64,000 bases of DNA, from the NCBI GenBank assembly GCA_050944455.1, contig JBMNRC010000005.1:59783-123782 (forward strand). Direction: 5' to 3'. The DNA is from Anthropogastromicrobium sp050944455 (GTDB taxonomy: Bacteria; Bacillota; Clostridia; Lachnospirales; Lachnospiraceae). The number at the start of each line of letters is the position of its first letter. Position 1 is the stretch's first letter. The notes beneath the pieces were generated by a model, which was given only the letters and a program-made list of their open reading frames with translations, was not told where the DNA came from and made no database searches. Shown here one piece after another: positions 34,401 to 43,042 of the stretch. The translations under genes were made by a program, and so were the position numbers.

Positions 34401-34540
34401 GAATTCAATCCGGAGCGCTGCGTCAGCCGCCCGGGCAATACGATTCAGCAGAGGTCCCCCTGCGGCGGCGCGTTCCGCCTACGCATTTCATCAGCTGGAG
34501 CAGTATGATTCAGCAAAATGTCCCGCTGCGGCGGCCGCCG
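34401..34540. repeat. 65-bp direct repeats upstream of fba
   Basis: CGATTCAGCAGAGGTCCCCC at 34441 recurs as TGATTCAGCAAAATGTCCCG at 34506, both followed by CTGCGGCGGC. A more degenerate unit begins near 34401. Confidence 0.75.
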
Positions 34541-34589
34541 CGATATCGGCAATTCCCAAACAGTATAGCACAATTGAGCGATAATCGGG

Positions 34590-34618
34590 TTGAAATTGAA
34601 GGTTTCGGATGTTATACT
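34590..34618 (+). promoter_or_regulatory. Promoter of fba
   Basis: TTGAAA at 34590-34595, 17-nt spacer, TATACT at 34613-34618. Confidence 0.8.
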
Positions 34619-34666
34619 GCCAATGGGGAAGCAGGCATCAGCTGCAGACCCGAAGGAGGAAATCAG

Positions 34667-35533
34667 ATGTTAGTCAATGCTGCTGAGATGACGAAAAAGG
34701 CACGCGAAGGCCACTACGCAGTCGGCCAGTTCAACATTAATAACCTCGAGTGGACGAAGGCAATTCTTCTTACGGCGGAAGAAATGAAGAGCCCGGTGAT
34801 CCTCGGAGTATCCGAAGGCGCCGGCAAGTATATGACCGGATTTTCCACTGTCGCCGCAATGGTCAGGGCAATGGACGAGAGCCTGGGCATCACGGTTCCG
34901 GTAGCTCTCCATCTGGATCACGGCACCTACGAAGGCTGCTACAAGTGCATCAAGGCCGGGTTCACTTCCATCATGTTCGACGGCTCCCATTTCCCGATTG
35001 AGGAGAACGTGGAAAAGACCAAGGAGCTGGTCAACGTTACCAGGCAGCTTGGCATGTCCCTTGAAGCGGAAGTCGGCGCGATCGGCGGCGAGGAAGACGG
35101 CGTGATCGGCATGGGCGAGTGCGCGGATCCGCAGGAGTGCAAGCGCATTGCGGACCTTGGCGTGGATATGCTCGCGGCCGGCATCGGCAACATCCACGGC
35201 GTATATCCGCCGAACTGGAAGGGACTCAGTTTCGAGACCCTGCAGGCTGTCGCTGACACGGTAGGCCATGATATGCCGCTCGTTCTCCACGGAGGCACGG
35301 GTATCCCGGCAGACCAGGTAAAGAAGGCCATTTCCATGGGTGTTTCCAAGGTTAACGTCAACACCGAGTGCCAGCTGTCCTTCGCCGCGGCGACCAGATC
35401 CTACATCGAAGCGGGCAAGGATAAGGTCGGCAAGGGATTTGATCCGAGAAAACTTCTTCTCCCGGGCACTGAGGCCATCAAGGCTACCGTCCGCGAGAAG
35501 ATGGAGATGTTCGGCTCTGTAGGCAAGGCCTGA
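34667..35533 (+). CDS. fba: Class II fructose-1,6-bisphosphate aldolase
   Basis: 288 residues from ATG 34667 with AAGGAGG upstream; the frame is open further left but the start MLVNAAEM is standard. The zinc site has LHLDHGTYEGC and later VLHGGTG, with the phosphate-binding NVNTECQLSF segment near the C terminus. It splits fructose bisphosphate into dihydroxyacetone phosphate and glyceraldehyde-3-phosphate in glycolysis. The length is normal. It is monocistronic, with its own promoter and terminator. Confidence 0.97.
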   Translation: MLVNAAEMTKKAREGHYAVGQFNINNLEWTKAILLTAEEMKSPVILGVSEGAGKYMTGFSTVAAMVRAMDESLGITVPVALHLDHGTYEGCYKCIKAGFTSIMFDGSHFPIEENVEKTKELVNVTRQLGMSLEAEVGAIGGEEDGVIGMGECADPQECKRIADLGVDMLAAGIGNIHGVYPPNWKGLSFETLQAVADTVGHDMPLVLHGGTGIPADQVKKAISMGVSKVNVNTECQLSFAAATRSYIEAGKDKVGKGFDPRKLLLPGTEAIKATVREKMEMFGSVGKA

Positions 35534-35585
35534 ACAGAAGCCTGAACACAGCGGACCTGCCGGAGAAACGGGCTGAATCAGAATC

Positions 35586-35616
35586 CTCCCCCGCCGCGGA
35601 AGCGGGGGAGTTTTTT
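35586..35616 (+). terminator. Terminator of fba
   Basis: CTCCCCCGC pairs with GCGGGGGAG, followed by six T. Confidence 0.92.
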
Positions 35617-35793
35617 CGGTAAAAATAAAAGAAAATGATTCGCCTTTTTCCTGCCGTGTCCCGGCGGGATAAACCGGGAACTGTTTCCCGGCGGACAGTG
35701 CAGCGGCACGCCGGGGCTGGCGCTTCGCGGGCAATTTCCGCAGGCAGAGCCGCGGCGAAGCGCCGGAATCCGGAAGAACGCCGGAGAATAATG

Positions 35794-35822
35794 TTGCATA
35801 AATAGAAGAATAGTGTTAATAT
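35794..35822 (+). promoter_or_regulatory. Promoter of the Ala-rich membrane protein gene
   Basis: TTGCAT, 17-nt spacer, TAATAT, only 16 nt before the ATG. The short AT-rich patch stands out from the surroundings. The remaining spacer after the fba terminator shows no gene. Confidence 0.6.
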
Positions 35823-35838
35823 TGCATGAGGTAGACGC

Positions 35839-36771
35839 ATGGCATGGAGTATTTCCGCGGCCGGCCTGATACTGCTGGCTGCCGGGTATGCCGCGGCGGA
35901 ACGCGGATCGGCCTGTCTCGCGGCGAGAGCCGGGGAAAAGGGGATATTCCGCGCTTTTCTGCTGTTGGCGGCGCCAGCGGCGCTTCTCGTGATGGCTGTT
36001 GTCCTGTCTGGAGCCGCGGCTGACTCAGCCGGCTCCGTGGCTTTCGCGTCAGTGTGCTGTGTGATTCTGTTCTGCCTCTGCGGAGGCGCGGGCAGGGTCG
36101 TCACGGCATCGCCGGTGCCGGTCAGGGAGAGAGCGCGTGACGCGGTACCCGCGGGAGCGGTTCTTCTGTACCTGTGCATCCGCGGATCCGGGACCCTGAC
36201 GGACAGCAGCCGGACAGCTGTTCTCACAACAGCGGACGGCGTTGTTCTTCTGGCGGCTGCCGCGGCGTCTCTCATTCTGCTTGCAGCGACAGGCGCGTCC
36301 GGGTATCCGGATCCCCGCGGCGGGAAACAGCTGCTGCCGGTGCTGCCGGCAATGCTGGTTCTGTGCGCGGGTTTTGCGGCCCTTTCAGCGGGATGGGTTC
36401 TCCTTCACGAGGGCTCCTTCCTGGGGAGCGCGTTCAGCCCGGCGGCCTTCGGCGTTCTGTTTGCCGCGGCAGCGGCGGCAGTTCTGCTTCCGGGAATCAT
36501 CGCCGGCGCGCGGAAAGGAAACGGAACCGTCGGCGCGGCGCAGAAAACCGCGGCGGCTCTGGCTGCTGAGGCGGGGATCGGAATCCACGCGATTCTTTCC
36601 GGGGTGCAGCTCACGCGGAGCACCGTGTGGGTTCTTGCCGCCGGCGCGGCCTGCGTCTGGCTGGATTTTCTGCTTCCCGCGGAGAAAAAAAGAGCGGTCA
36701 GGGTCTGCGGCGCAGTCGAAGTGCTGGCCGGTACGGCGGCTGTCCTTTTTGTCATCCTGAAGGCGGCCTGA
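35839..36771 (+). CDS. Hypothetical Ala-rich polytopic membrane protein
   Basis: 310 residues from ATG 35839 with GAGGT upstream. About nine hydrophobic segments, very rich in Ala, Gly and Val. The halves look loosely similar (LILLAAGYAAAERGSACLAARAG near the start), which could mean an internal duplication as in cation exchangers, but the conserved acidic exchange motifs are absent. No function can be assigned. A BlaI-type regulator gene follows 75 nt downstream on the same strand. Confidence 0.65.
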   Translation: MAWSISAAGLILLAAGYAAAERGSACLAARAGEKGIFRAFLLLAAPAALLVMAVVLSGAAADSAGSVAFASVCCVILFCLCGGAGRVVTASPVPVRERARDAVPAGAVLLYLCIRGSGTLTDSSRTAVLTTADGVVLLAAAAASLILLAATGASGYPDPRGGKQLLPVLPAMLVLCAGFAALSAGWVLLHEGSFLGSAFSPAAFGVLFAAAAAAVLLPGIIAGARKGNGTVGAAQKTAAALAAEAGIGIHAILSGVQLTRSTVWVLAAGAACVWLDFLLPAEKKRAVRVCGAVEVLAGTAAVLFVILKAA

Positions 36772-36846
36772 CCGGGAGAACAGAAGAATTTTCACCGGCA
36801 GATAACCCCGGCGTTTCACCGGAGGAAAGGAGGAGAGGGAAAAGGC

Positions 36847-37239
36847 ATGCTTTTCAGCGATATCACGGACTGTGAGATGCTGGCATTCCGGATTATCATG
36901 CAGTCACCCGAGCCGGTTTCTCTCTCTGAAGTGATGAGCAGGCTGGAAGAACTGTACGGAAGAGGATGGAAGCAGACGACCGTCTGCACCTTCCTGTCGC
37001 ACCTTGTCGACAAGGGCTACATTAAAGCCGAGAGGCGCGGGCGGAGCTACTATTACAGTTCTGCAATCAACAATGCCAGTTTTATCAAAGAACAGGCGAG
37101 GCAGTTTGTGTCTTTCTGGTTCGACGGGTCGGCGCCGGACGCGGTTCACGAAATCGCGGTCGCGTCGGGTATGTCCGCCGGCCAGGCCGACAGCCTCGAG
37201 AAAATGACGCGGCAATGCCTGGAGAAATCCGGCAAATAG
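36847..37239 (+). CDS. BlaI/MecI/CopY family transcriptional regulator
   Basis: 130 residues from ATG 36847 with AGGAGAGGG upstream. The N-terminal winged helix (LSEVMSRLEELYGRGWKQTTVCTFLSHLVDKGYIKAERRGRSYYY) is typical: in BlaI and MecI the Thr-rich recognition helix precedes LVDKGYI/L. A C-terminal dimerisation helix follows. Such repressors usually pair with a BlaR1-type sensor protease, which is not seen here. It may control the upstream membrane protein gene or act elsewhere. Confidence 0.9.
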   Translation: MLFSDITDCEMLAFRIIMQSPEPVSLSEVMSRLEELYGRGWKQTTVCTFLSHLVDKGYIKAERRGRSYYYSSAINNASFIKEQARQFVSFWFDGSAPDAVHEIAVASGMSAGQADSLEKMTRQCLEKSGK

Positions 37240-37323
37240 AGGCCGCGGAAGCAGCTGTTGACATCCGGCGGTCAGGCCGGGCTACCATCTCCGTGACGAT
37301 GCGGGGAGAGAAAGGAAGAGATT

Positions 37324-38334
37324 ATGGAAGAAGTAAAAGAGAATGTAGAGACTGCTGCCGAACAGGCAGCTCCTGCCGCGGAGACTGCGCCGGCCGCTGA
37401 AGAACCGCAGGCTCCGGCGGAGTCCATGGATGATTATAAAGAGGAAGTGGAAGCTTCCGTGAAGAAAGTCCGTCCGGGCGATATCGTTACCGGAACCATC
37501 ATCGCCGTCAGCGACAAAGAAGTCACCGTTGATCTCAACTCCTCCAACACCGGCAGGATTGAGGCAAGACAGATGAGCGCTGACCCGAAGTTCAACATGG
37601 CTGACGTCAAGGTCGGGGACGAGATCACCGCGAAAGTGATCCGCGAGGACAAGAGAGACGGATCCCTGGTTCTCTCCGCGCGCGATGCTGCCAGCGAACT
37701 GGCCTGGGACAAGCTGCAGAAGGACCTGGATGAGAAGACTGTTCTCACCGGAACCGTTTCTGAGGCAGTCAAGGGCGGCCTTGTGATTTTTGTCGAAGGC
37801 ATCAGGGGCTTCATGCCGGCTTCCCGCGTTTCCACCGGATATGTGGAGCATCTCGAGGACTACGTCGGCAAGGAGATTCAGTTCCAGGTTATCGAAGTCA
37901 AGAAGGAAGACCGCCGGGTCATCCTTTCCGCGAAGGAAATCCTGCGCGAGCAGGAAGCTGAGAAGAGAGCTGAGAAGCTCGCAAGCTTCACGGTCGGCTC
38001 GGTTGTCGAGGGAACTGTCGAGAGCCTGAAGGATTACGGTGCGTTCGTCAACATCGGCGACGGCGTGACCGGCCTTCTCCACGTCTCCCAGATTTCCGAC
38101 CACAGAATCGGGAAGCCGTCCGATGTTCTTTCGGTCGGCCAGAAAGTGAATGTCAAGATCATCAGGATCGAGAACAACCGCGTCAGCCTCAGCATGAGAA
38201 AGAACGCGTCCGCGTCCTCCGGTTCCGGATCCTCCAGAAGAAACAGCGATGATGAGGGACCGAGAGAATTCCGTGATAAGGGCGGTTCTATGACGACCAA
38301 TCTCGGAGACATTCTGAAAGGACTTAAAATTTGA
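37324..38334 (+). CDS. S1-domain RNA-binding protein (RpsA-like)
   Basis: 336 residues from ATG 37324 with AAGGAAGAG upstream. An Ala/Glu/Pro-rich start (about 1-45) precedes three S1 OB-fold domains at about 48-118, 135-205 and 222-292 (for example GTVESLKDYGAFVNIGDGVTGLLHVSQIS), then a Ser/Arg/Gly-rich end. It is shorter than the six-domain S1 of Proteobacteria and like the S1 homologues of Clostridia. It probably binds mRNA on the small subunit. Its stop overlaps the sirtuin start by four bases. Confidence 0.93.
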   Translation: MEEVKENVETAAEQAAPAAETAPAAEEPQAPAESMDDYKEEVEASVKKVRPGDIVTGTIIAVSDKEVTVDLNSSNTGRIEARQMSADPKFNMADVKVGDEITAKVIREDKRDGSLVLSARDAASELAWDKLQKDLDEKTVLTGTVSEAVKGGLVIFVEGIRGFMPASRVSTGYVEHLEDYVGKEIQFQVIEVKKEDRRVILSAKEILREQEAEKRAEKLASFTVGSVVEGTVESLKDYGAFVNIGDGVTGLLHVSQISDHRIGKPSDVLSVGQKVNVKIIRIENNRVSLSMRKNASASSGSGSSRRNSDDEGPREFRDKGGSMTTNLGDILKGLKI

Positions 38335-39080
38335 ATCTGAATGAACAGATCGGGCTGCTGCACTCCTGGATAGAGGAGTGCAGCAGTATTGTATTTTTCG
38401 GGGGAGCCGGAGTATCCACCGAAAGCCACATTCCGGATTTCCGGAGTGTCGACGGACTTTATAACCAGAAGTACAAGTATCCTCCGGAAACCATCATCAG
38501 CCATTCGTTTTTCCTGAGGAAACCGGAGGAGTTTTACAAGTTTTACCGCGAGAAGATGCTTTACCCGGACGCCGAGCCCAACCCGGCGCATATCGCGCTG
38601 GCAGGCCTGGAGAAAGTCGGGAAGCTCAAGGCGGTGGTCACCCAGAACATCGACGGGCTTCACCAGAAAGCCGGAAGCAGGACGGTATATGAACTGCACG
38701 GGTCGGTGCTGCGCAATCACTGCCTGAAGTGCGGCAAAGCGTACGGCGTCGATGCGATCATCAATTCGACGGGCGTCCCGAAGTGTTCCTGCGGCGGAAC
38801 GATCAAGCCGGATGTCGTGCTGTACGAGGAATCCCTGGATATGAACGTCCTGGAGAGGTCGGTCGCGGCGATTGAGAATGCCGACATGCTCATCATCGGC
38901 GGCACCTCGCTGACGGTATATCCGGCGGCGGGCCTGATCGATTATTTCCGCGGGAAGCATCTTGTGCTCATCAACAAGAGCGCGACGCCGAGGGACAGCC
39001 AGGCGGATCTCGTGATTTCCGCCCCAATCGGCGAAGTGATGGAACAGGCCTGCAGAGGCATTGTCCCGGAACAGCGCTGA
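38331..39080 (+). CDS. cobB: NAD-dependent protein deacylase (sirtuin)
   Basis: 249 residues from TTG 38331, sharing TTGA with the stop of the S1 gene, with AAAGGAC upstream. NAD-binding GAGVSTESHIPDFRS, TQNIDGLHQKAG, catalytic His in ELHGSV, and zinc cysteines in CLKCGKAYG and CSCGG are all present. It removes acyl groups from lysine using NAD. GAGVSTES has Glu where many sirtuins have SGI, but this is common in Firmicutes. Coupled translation with an RNA-binding protein is noteworthy but its meaning is unknown. Confidence 0.95.
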   Translation: MNLNEQIGLLHSWIEECSSIVFFGGAGVSTESHIPDFRSVDGLYNQKYKYPPETIISHSFFLRKPEEFYKFYREKMLYPDAEPNPAHIALAGLEKVGKLKAVVTQNIDGLHQKAGSRTVYELHGSVLRNHCLKCGKAYGVDAIINSTGVPKCSCGGTIKPDVVLYEESLDMNVLERSVAAIENADMLIIGGTSLTVYPAAGLIDYFRGKHLVLINKSATPRDSQADLVISAPIGEVMEQACRGIVPEQR

Positions 39081-39164
39081 CCGGGGAAAACACTGAATGA
39101 TGATTGGATTCCTGCCCGATGCTTTTCTTCGGAAAAGCGCCGGGCGGGAATTTTTATCCGGCGC

Positions 39165-39193
39165 TTGCGCGGGCAGACGGATTGTGATATTAT
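39165..39193 (+). promoter_or_regulatory. Promoter of rpsF-ssb-rpsR
   Basis: TTGCGC at 39165-39170, 17-nt spacer, TATTAT at 39188-39193. Confidence 0.7.
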
Positions 39194-39217
39194 AACAATC
39201 TGTGTGACTGCACAGAA

Positions 39218-39272
39218 AATCTGCCCAGAGGGCAGTATCCTTGTCTCCCGGGAAACGGGAGGCCGGAGTCCA
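39218..39272 (+). promoter_or_regulatory. Structured rpsF leader, possible S6:S18 autoregulatory element
   Basis: The leader holds CTGCCC-AGA-GGGCAG and CTCCCG-GGAAA-CGGGAG hairpins followed by GCCGGAG. Leaders of rpsF operons in many bacteria bind the S6:S18 complex through a CCG-containing element. I cannot confirm the conserved bulge by eye. Confidence 0.35.
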
Positions 39273-39285
39273 GAAGGAGGAAAAC

Positions 39286-39636
39286 ATGAATAAGTACGAA
39301 CTTGCAGTTTTATTGAACGGCAAGCTGGAAGAAGATGACAGAAATGCTGCCATCGAGAAGATCAAGGGGTACATTGAGCGTTTCAATGGCACCGTGACCA
39401 ACGTGGACGACTGGGGAAAGAAGAGACTTTCCTACGAGATCCAGAAGCAGAAGGAAGCATACTACTACTTCATCCAGTTTGAGGGTGACGCCGACTGCCC
39501 GAACGAAGTCGAAGCGCATGTCCGCATCATGGAGCCGGTAGTCAGATATCTCTGCGTGAGACGGGATGAAGAAGCTGCCGAGGCGCCGGCACAGGCTCAG
39601 GCACCGAAGGAAGAAGAGCAGCAGCAGGAAGCCTGA
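39286..39636 (+). CDS. rpsF: 30S ribosomal protein S6
   Basis: 116 residues from ATG 39286 with AAGGAGG upstream. MNKYELAVLLNGKLEEDD and RLSYEIQKQKEAYYYFIQFEG are typical. The C-terminal 20 residues are Glu/Gln/Ala-rich. S6 binds 16S rRNA with S18. First gene of the conserved rpsF-ssb-rpsR operon, 26 nt before ssb. Confidence 0.98.
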   Translation: MNKYELAVLLNGKLEEDDRNAAIEKIKGYIERFNGTVTNVDDWGKKRLSYEIQKQKEAYYYFIQFEGDADCPNEVEAHVRIMEPVVRYLCVRRDEEAAEAPAQAQAPKEEEQQQEA

Positions 39637-39662
39637 CAGGCTGAAAGGCAAGAGGTTAAAAC

Positions 39663-40199
39663 ATGAATAAAGTTATTCTGATGGGCCGCCTTACCCGCGA
39701 CCCGGACATCCGTTATTCTCAGGGCGAGAGACAGATGGCGATCGCCAGGTACACTCTTGCGGTTGACCGCCGCAGAAGCAGTGCGAGCGGTGACAGAAAC
39801 ACCGCTGACTTTATTCAGTGCGTAGCGTTTGACCGCGCGGCGGAATTTGCCGAGAAGTATTTCCATCAGGGAATCAAAATCGTGGTGACCGGCCATATTC
39901 AGACCGGCAGCTACACGAACCGTGACGGCCAGAAGGTATATACAACAGAAGTCATCGTAGAAGACCAGGAATTTGCCGAGAGCAAGTCGGTGAGCGACGG
40001 CAGCAGCGCGAACTGGAACAGAAACTCCGGCTCTGCGTCCCGCGACGCGGGCCAGCAGAACAGCAGCAGCGCGGCGGCTTCACAGGCAGGCCCGCAGGCA
40101 GACCAGTCTTCCCGTCCGGATCCCGCGAGCGCTTCCCCGGTTGAGGGCTTTATCAACGTTCCGGATTCCGTTGATGACGAGGGGCTTCCATTCAACTGA
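39663..40199 (+). CDS. ssb: Single-stranded DNA-binding protein
   Basis: 178 residues from ATG 39663. The OB fold (about 1-105, MNKVILMGRLTRDPDIRYS) is followed by a disordered Gln/Ser/Ala-rich linker and the acidic protein-interaction tip DDEGLPFN, in which the usual DDDLPF has an inserted Gly. It coats single-stranded DNA and recruits replication and repair partners. Confidence 0.97.
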   Translation: MNKVILMGRLTRDPDIRYSQGERQMAIARYTLAVDRRRSSASGDRNTADFIQCVAFDRAAEFAEKYFHQGIKIVVTGHIQTGSYTNRDGQKVYTTEVIVEDQEFAESKSVSDGSSANWNRNSGSASRDAGQQNSSSAAASQAGPQADQSSRPDPASASPVEGFINVPDSVDDEGLPFN

Positions 40200-40250
40200 G
40201 ACAGAGATCAGGACACTGCGGCAGGAGCAGTGAACAAAGGAGAATAAGAA

Positions 40251-40511
40251 ATGGCTTACAATAAGACTGAGAGACCGGATTCCATGAGGAGAAGAAATCC
40301 GCACAGAAGGAGAAAGGTCTGCGTATTCTGCGGGGAAAAGAGCGAGAAGATCGATTACAAGAACGCGGCGCTTCTGAGAAAGTACATCTCCGAGAGAGGC
40401 AAGATCCTCCCGAGACGCGTCACCGGAACCTGCGCAAAGCATCAGAGAGAGCTGACGGTCGCGATCAAGCGCGCACGCCAGATCGCGCTTCTTCCGTACA
40501 CCGTAGAATAA
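40251..40511 (+). CDS. rpsR: 30S ribosomal protein S18
   Basis: 86 residues from ATG 40251 with AAAGGAGAA upstream. KVCVFCGEKSEKIDYKN and TGTCAKHQRELTVAIKRARQIALLPY identify S18. It keeps the Cys pairs of the zinc-binding (C+) type, meaning that it may need zinc and that a C- paralogue could exist elsewhere. Last gene of the operon. Confidence 0.98.
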   Translation: MAYNKTERPDSMRRRNPHRRRKVCVFCGEKSEKIDYKNAALLRKYISERGKILPRRVTGTCAKHQRELTVAIKRARQIALLPYTVE

Positions 40512-40537
40512 TCGCACGGTTCACGGCCGGATTCGCT

Positions 40538-40567
40538 GCCGCGGGGGCACTGCTCCCGCGGCTTTTT
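40538..40567 (+). terminator. Terminator of the rpsF-ssb-rpsR operon
   Basis: GCCGCGGG pairs with CCCGCGGC, inner GCA/TGC, then TTTTT. Confidence 0.9.
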
Positions 40568-40574
40568 GTTAGAA

Positions 40575-40603
40575 TTGCGGAGAGGCGGCTCATGTGATAT
40601 TAT
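40575..40603 (+). promoter_or_regulatory. Promoter of gdpP-rplI-dnaB
   Basis: TTGCGG, 17-nt spacer, TATTAT, 8 nt after the preceding terminator. Confidence 0.65.
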
Positions 40604-40725
40604 TAATTAGTTAAGTCAGCGTCGGATGAAAGCCGATACTGACCTGTTATTCTGGGAGCCATCCGGACAGTCCGCCGGATCCGCACTTTGAACGGGCGGA
40701 CTGTTCCGTGAGAATGGGAGACCAT

Positions 40726-42882
40726 ATGGGAAAGAACGCTTCAGATAAGAAAAAGAATTCCGGCGGCGAGAGCCCTTCCGGCAATGTTCCGCGGCGATCT
40801 CCGCGCAGGCGGGACATCAGTCTGCCCACCCGGAAAATGACGCGCTCGAGCCTCAGCGCGTACATGAACTGGCCGGTTTTTCTCAGTGTAGGGCTGCTCG
40901 GGCTCTGCGTCGCGGTTACGGCGGTCGACTGGTACGCGGGAATCGCGGCCAGCCTGGTAAGCGCGGTGACCGTGGTCTGTCTTTTTGTTCTGACCTGGTA
41001 TTACACCAGAAGAATCGCCAGTGATCTGGTGGATTTCGGCGCGGGCTACTCGCAGATCCAGAAACAGCTGCTGCAGGAGATGAGCATCCCGTATGCCATC
41101 GCGGATGAAAACGGGCTCATCATCTGGACGAACGATGAGTTTTCGAAACTCACGGGCCTCTCAAGAAATCCGCAGGTTTCACTGTTTACGCTGTTTCCCG
41201 AGACAGAGGGAAGGCTTCCGGGGGTCCGCCACGACAGTGTGATCATCCACGCGTCCTACAAAGAACAGAAAATCGCCGTTTCGGTGAAGGCGACTTCGCT
41301 GTACGAGATCACTGATTCGGTGCTGAGCGACGAGGAAAACCGCCGCACAGCCGCGGTGATGTACGGCATCTGGCTGAGCGACGAGACAGAGATGCTGGAG
41401 ACGCGGCAGAAACTGGAAGACGACCGCATGGTGATTGCGCTGATCTACATGGACAATTACCAGGAGGCCATGGAGAGCATCGAGGAGGTGCGGCGTTCCC
41501 TGCTGCTGGCGGTGGTTGACCGTCAGATCAGCAAATATATCACCAACTACCAGGGCGTCATCCGCCGGCTGGAGAACGACAAGTATCTGGCTATCTTCAC
41601 AAAGTCGCATCTGCGCGAAATGCAGGCGAACAACTTCAGCTTCATCGAGGACGTCAAGCATATCGACATCGGCAATACAACCGCGATGACCATCAGCATG
41701 GGCATCGGTCTCAACGGCGGCAGCTATGAAAAGAATTACGAGTACTGCCGCGGCGCGATCGATATGGCGCTTGGCCGCGGAGGCGACCAGGTCGTTCTGC
41801 GCGACGGCGACAACATCAGCTACTACGGCGGGAAGAGCCAGGGACAGGGCGGCCCCAACTCGATGGTCAGGGCGCGCGTCAAGGCGCAGTCGCTCCGCGA
41901 ACTCATCGAGGCGGGGGAGGACGTTCTGATCATGGGACACCAGATCAGCGACGCGGACTGCATCGGATCGGCGGTCGGCATCTGCCGGGCAGCCGCGTAC
42001 TCCGGGCACGAGGCGCATATTGTTCTGGATTTCGTCTCCAACAACATCAAGCCGCTGGTGAATCTGTTTGAAAACCGCCAGAAATACCCGGAAGAGCTGT
42101 TTGTCAATAACCGCCAGGCAAAGGAAATGATCAGCGACAGGACGGTTCTGGTTCTGGTCGACAACAGCCGCCCGGGACGCTGCGAATGCCCGGAGCTTCT
42201 CGATGTGGCGAAGAATGTCGTCGTGATCGACCACCACCGCCAGGCGCGGGATTCCGTGGAGAACAGCGACCTGTCGTACATCGAGCCTTACGCCTCTTCC
42301 GCGAGCGAGATGGTGGCGGAGCTCCTACAGTATTACGCGGAAGATATCGATATTCTCCCGGAGGAGGCGGAAGCCATGTACTCCGGAATTATCGTGGATA
42401 CCAACAACTTTATCACCAAGACCGGCGTGCGGACTTTCGAGGCCGCGGCTTTCCTGCGCCGCAACGGCGCGGACGTCACCCGGGTGCGCAAGATGTTCCG
42501 GGACGATATCAGCGACTACCGGGCCAAGGCCGAGATCATCCGCAACGCCGAAATTTACAGAGACCGCTACGCGATCGGCATCTGCCCGGCCGGCATTACG
42601 GAAAGCCCGACGGTCATCGCGTCCCAGGCGGCGAACGAACTGCTCGGCATCCGGAATATCCGGGCGTCGTTTGTGCTGACGGATTATGAACATCAGATTT
42701 ATATCTCCGCGCGCTCGATTGACGAACTGAATGTTCAGATCGTCATGGAAAAAATGGGCGGCGGCGGCCATCTGAGCATCGCCGGGGCCCAGCTCAAAAA
42801 TACGACGGTTGAGGAAGCCGTGGTTCAGCTCAAGACAGTGCTCAACGAGATCGAGCAGACGCCTGCGCCGGCTCAGCCGTGA
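40726..42882 (+). CDS. gdpP: Cyclic-di-AMP phosphodiesterase GdpP
   Basis: 718 residues from ATG 40726 with GGGAG five bases upstream. Order: basic start, two membrane helices (about 47-65, 70-90), PAS-type haem/ligand domain (about 115-210), degenerate GGDEF domain (about 220-345), then DHH (Asp502-His503-His504 in VIDHHRQ) and DHHA1 (GGGGHLSIAGAQ). It degrades the second messenger c-di-AMP, which controls potassium and osmolyte uptake and wall stress. The gdpP-rplI-dnaB order is the classical one in Firmicutes. Confidence 0.96.
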   Translation: MGKNASDKKKNSGGESPSGNVPRRSPRRRDISLPTRKMTRSSLSAYMNWPVFLSVGLLGLCVAVTAVDWYAGIAASLVSAVTVVCLFVLTWYYTRRIASDLVDFGAGYSQIQKQLLQEMSIPYAIADENGLIIWTNDEFSKLTGLSRNPQVSLFTLFPETEGRLPGVRHDSVIIHASYKEQKIAVSVKATSLYEITDSVLSDEENRRTAAVMYGIWLSDETEMLETRQKLEDDRMVIALIYMDNYQEAMESIEEVRRSLLLAVVDRQISKYITNYQGVIRRLENDKYLAIFTKSHLREMQANNFSFIEDVKHIDIGNTTAMTISMGIGLNGGSYEKNYEYCRGAIDMALGRGGDQVVLRDGDNISYYGGKSQGQGGPNSMVRARVKAQSLRELIEAGEDVLIMGHQISDADCIGSAVGICRAAAYSGHEAHIVLDFVSNNIKPLVNLFENRQKYPEELFVNNRQAKEMISDRTVLVLVDNSRPGRCECPELLDVAKNVVVIDHHRQARDSVENSDLSYIEPYASSASEMVAELLQYYAEDIDILPEEAEAMYSGIIVDTNNFITKTGVRTFEAAAFLRRNGADVTRVRKMFRDDISDYRAKAEIIRNAEIYRDRYAIGICPAGITESPTVIASQAANELLGIRNIRASFVLTDYEHQIYISARSIDELNVQIVMEKMGGGGHLSIAGAQLKNTTVEEAVVQLKTVLNEIEQTPAPAQP

Positions 42883-42948
42883 CTCGGGAAAAACCGGAGA
42901 CGGCGTGAATAGCAGGATCGGAAACAAAGGGTTAAAAACAGAAGTGAA

Positions 42949-43031
42949 CAGATTCAGAACAGAAAAAACTGATTCAGAGCTGAAAAAACTGATTCAGAAC
43001 AGAAGAAAACAGATTCAGAACAGAAGAAAAC
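42949..43031. repeat. 20/21-bp GATTCAGAACAGAAGAAAA repeats before rplI
   Basis: GATTCAG starts at 42951, 42971, 42991 and 43012. The array ends ten bases before the rplI ribosome binding site. The AT-rich array may keep the initiation region unstructured. Confidence 0.85.
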
Positions 43032-43042
43032 AGGAGAAAGCC

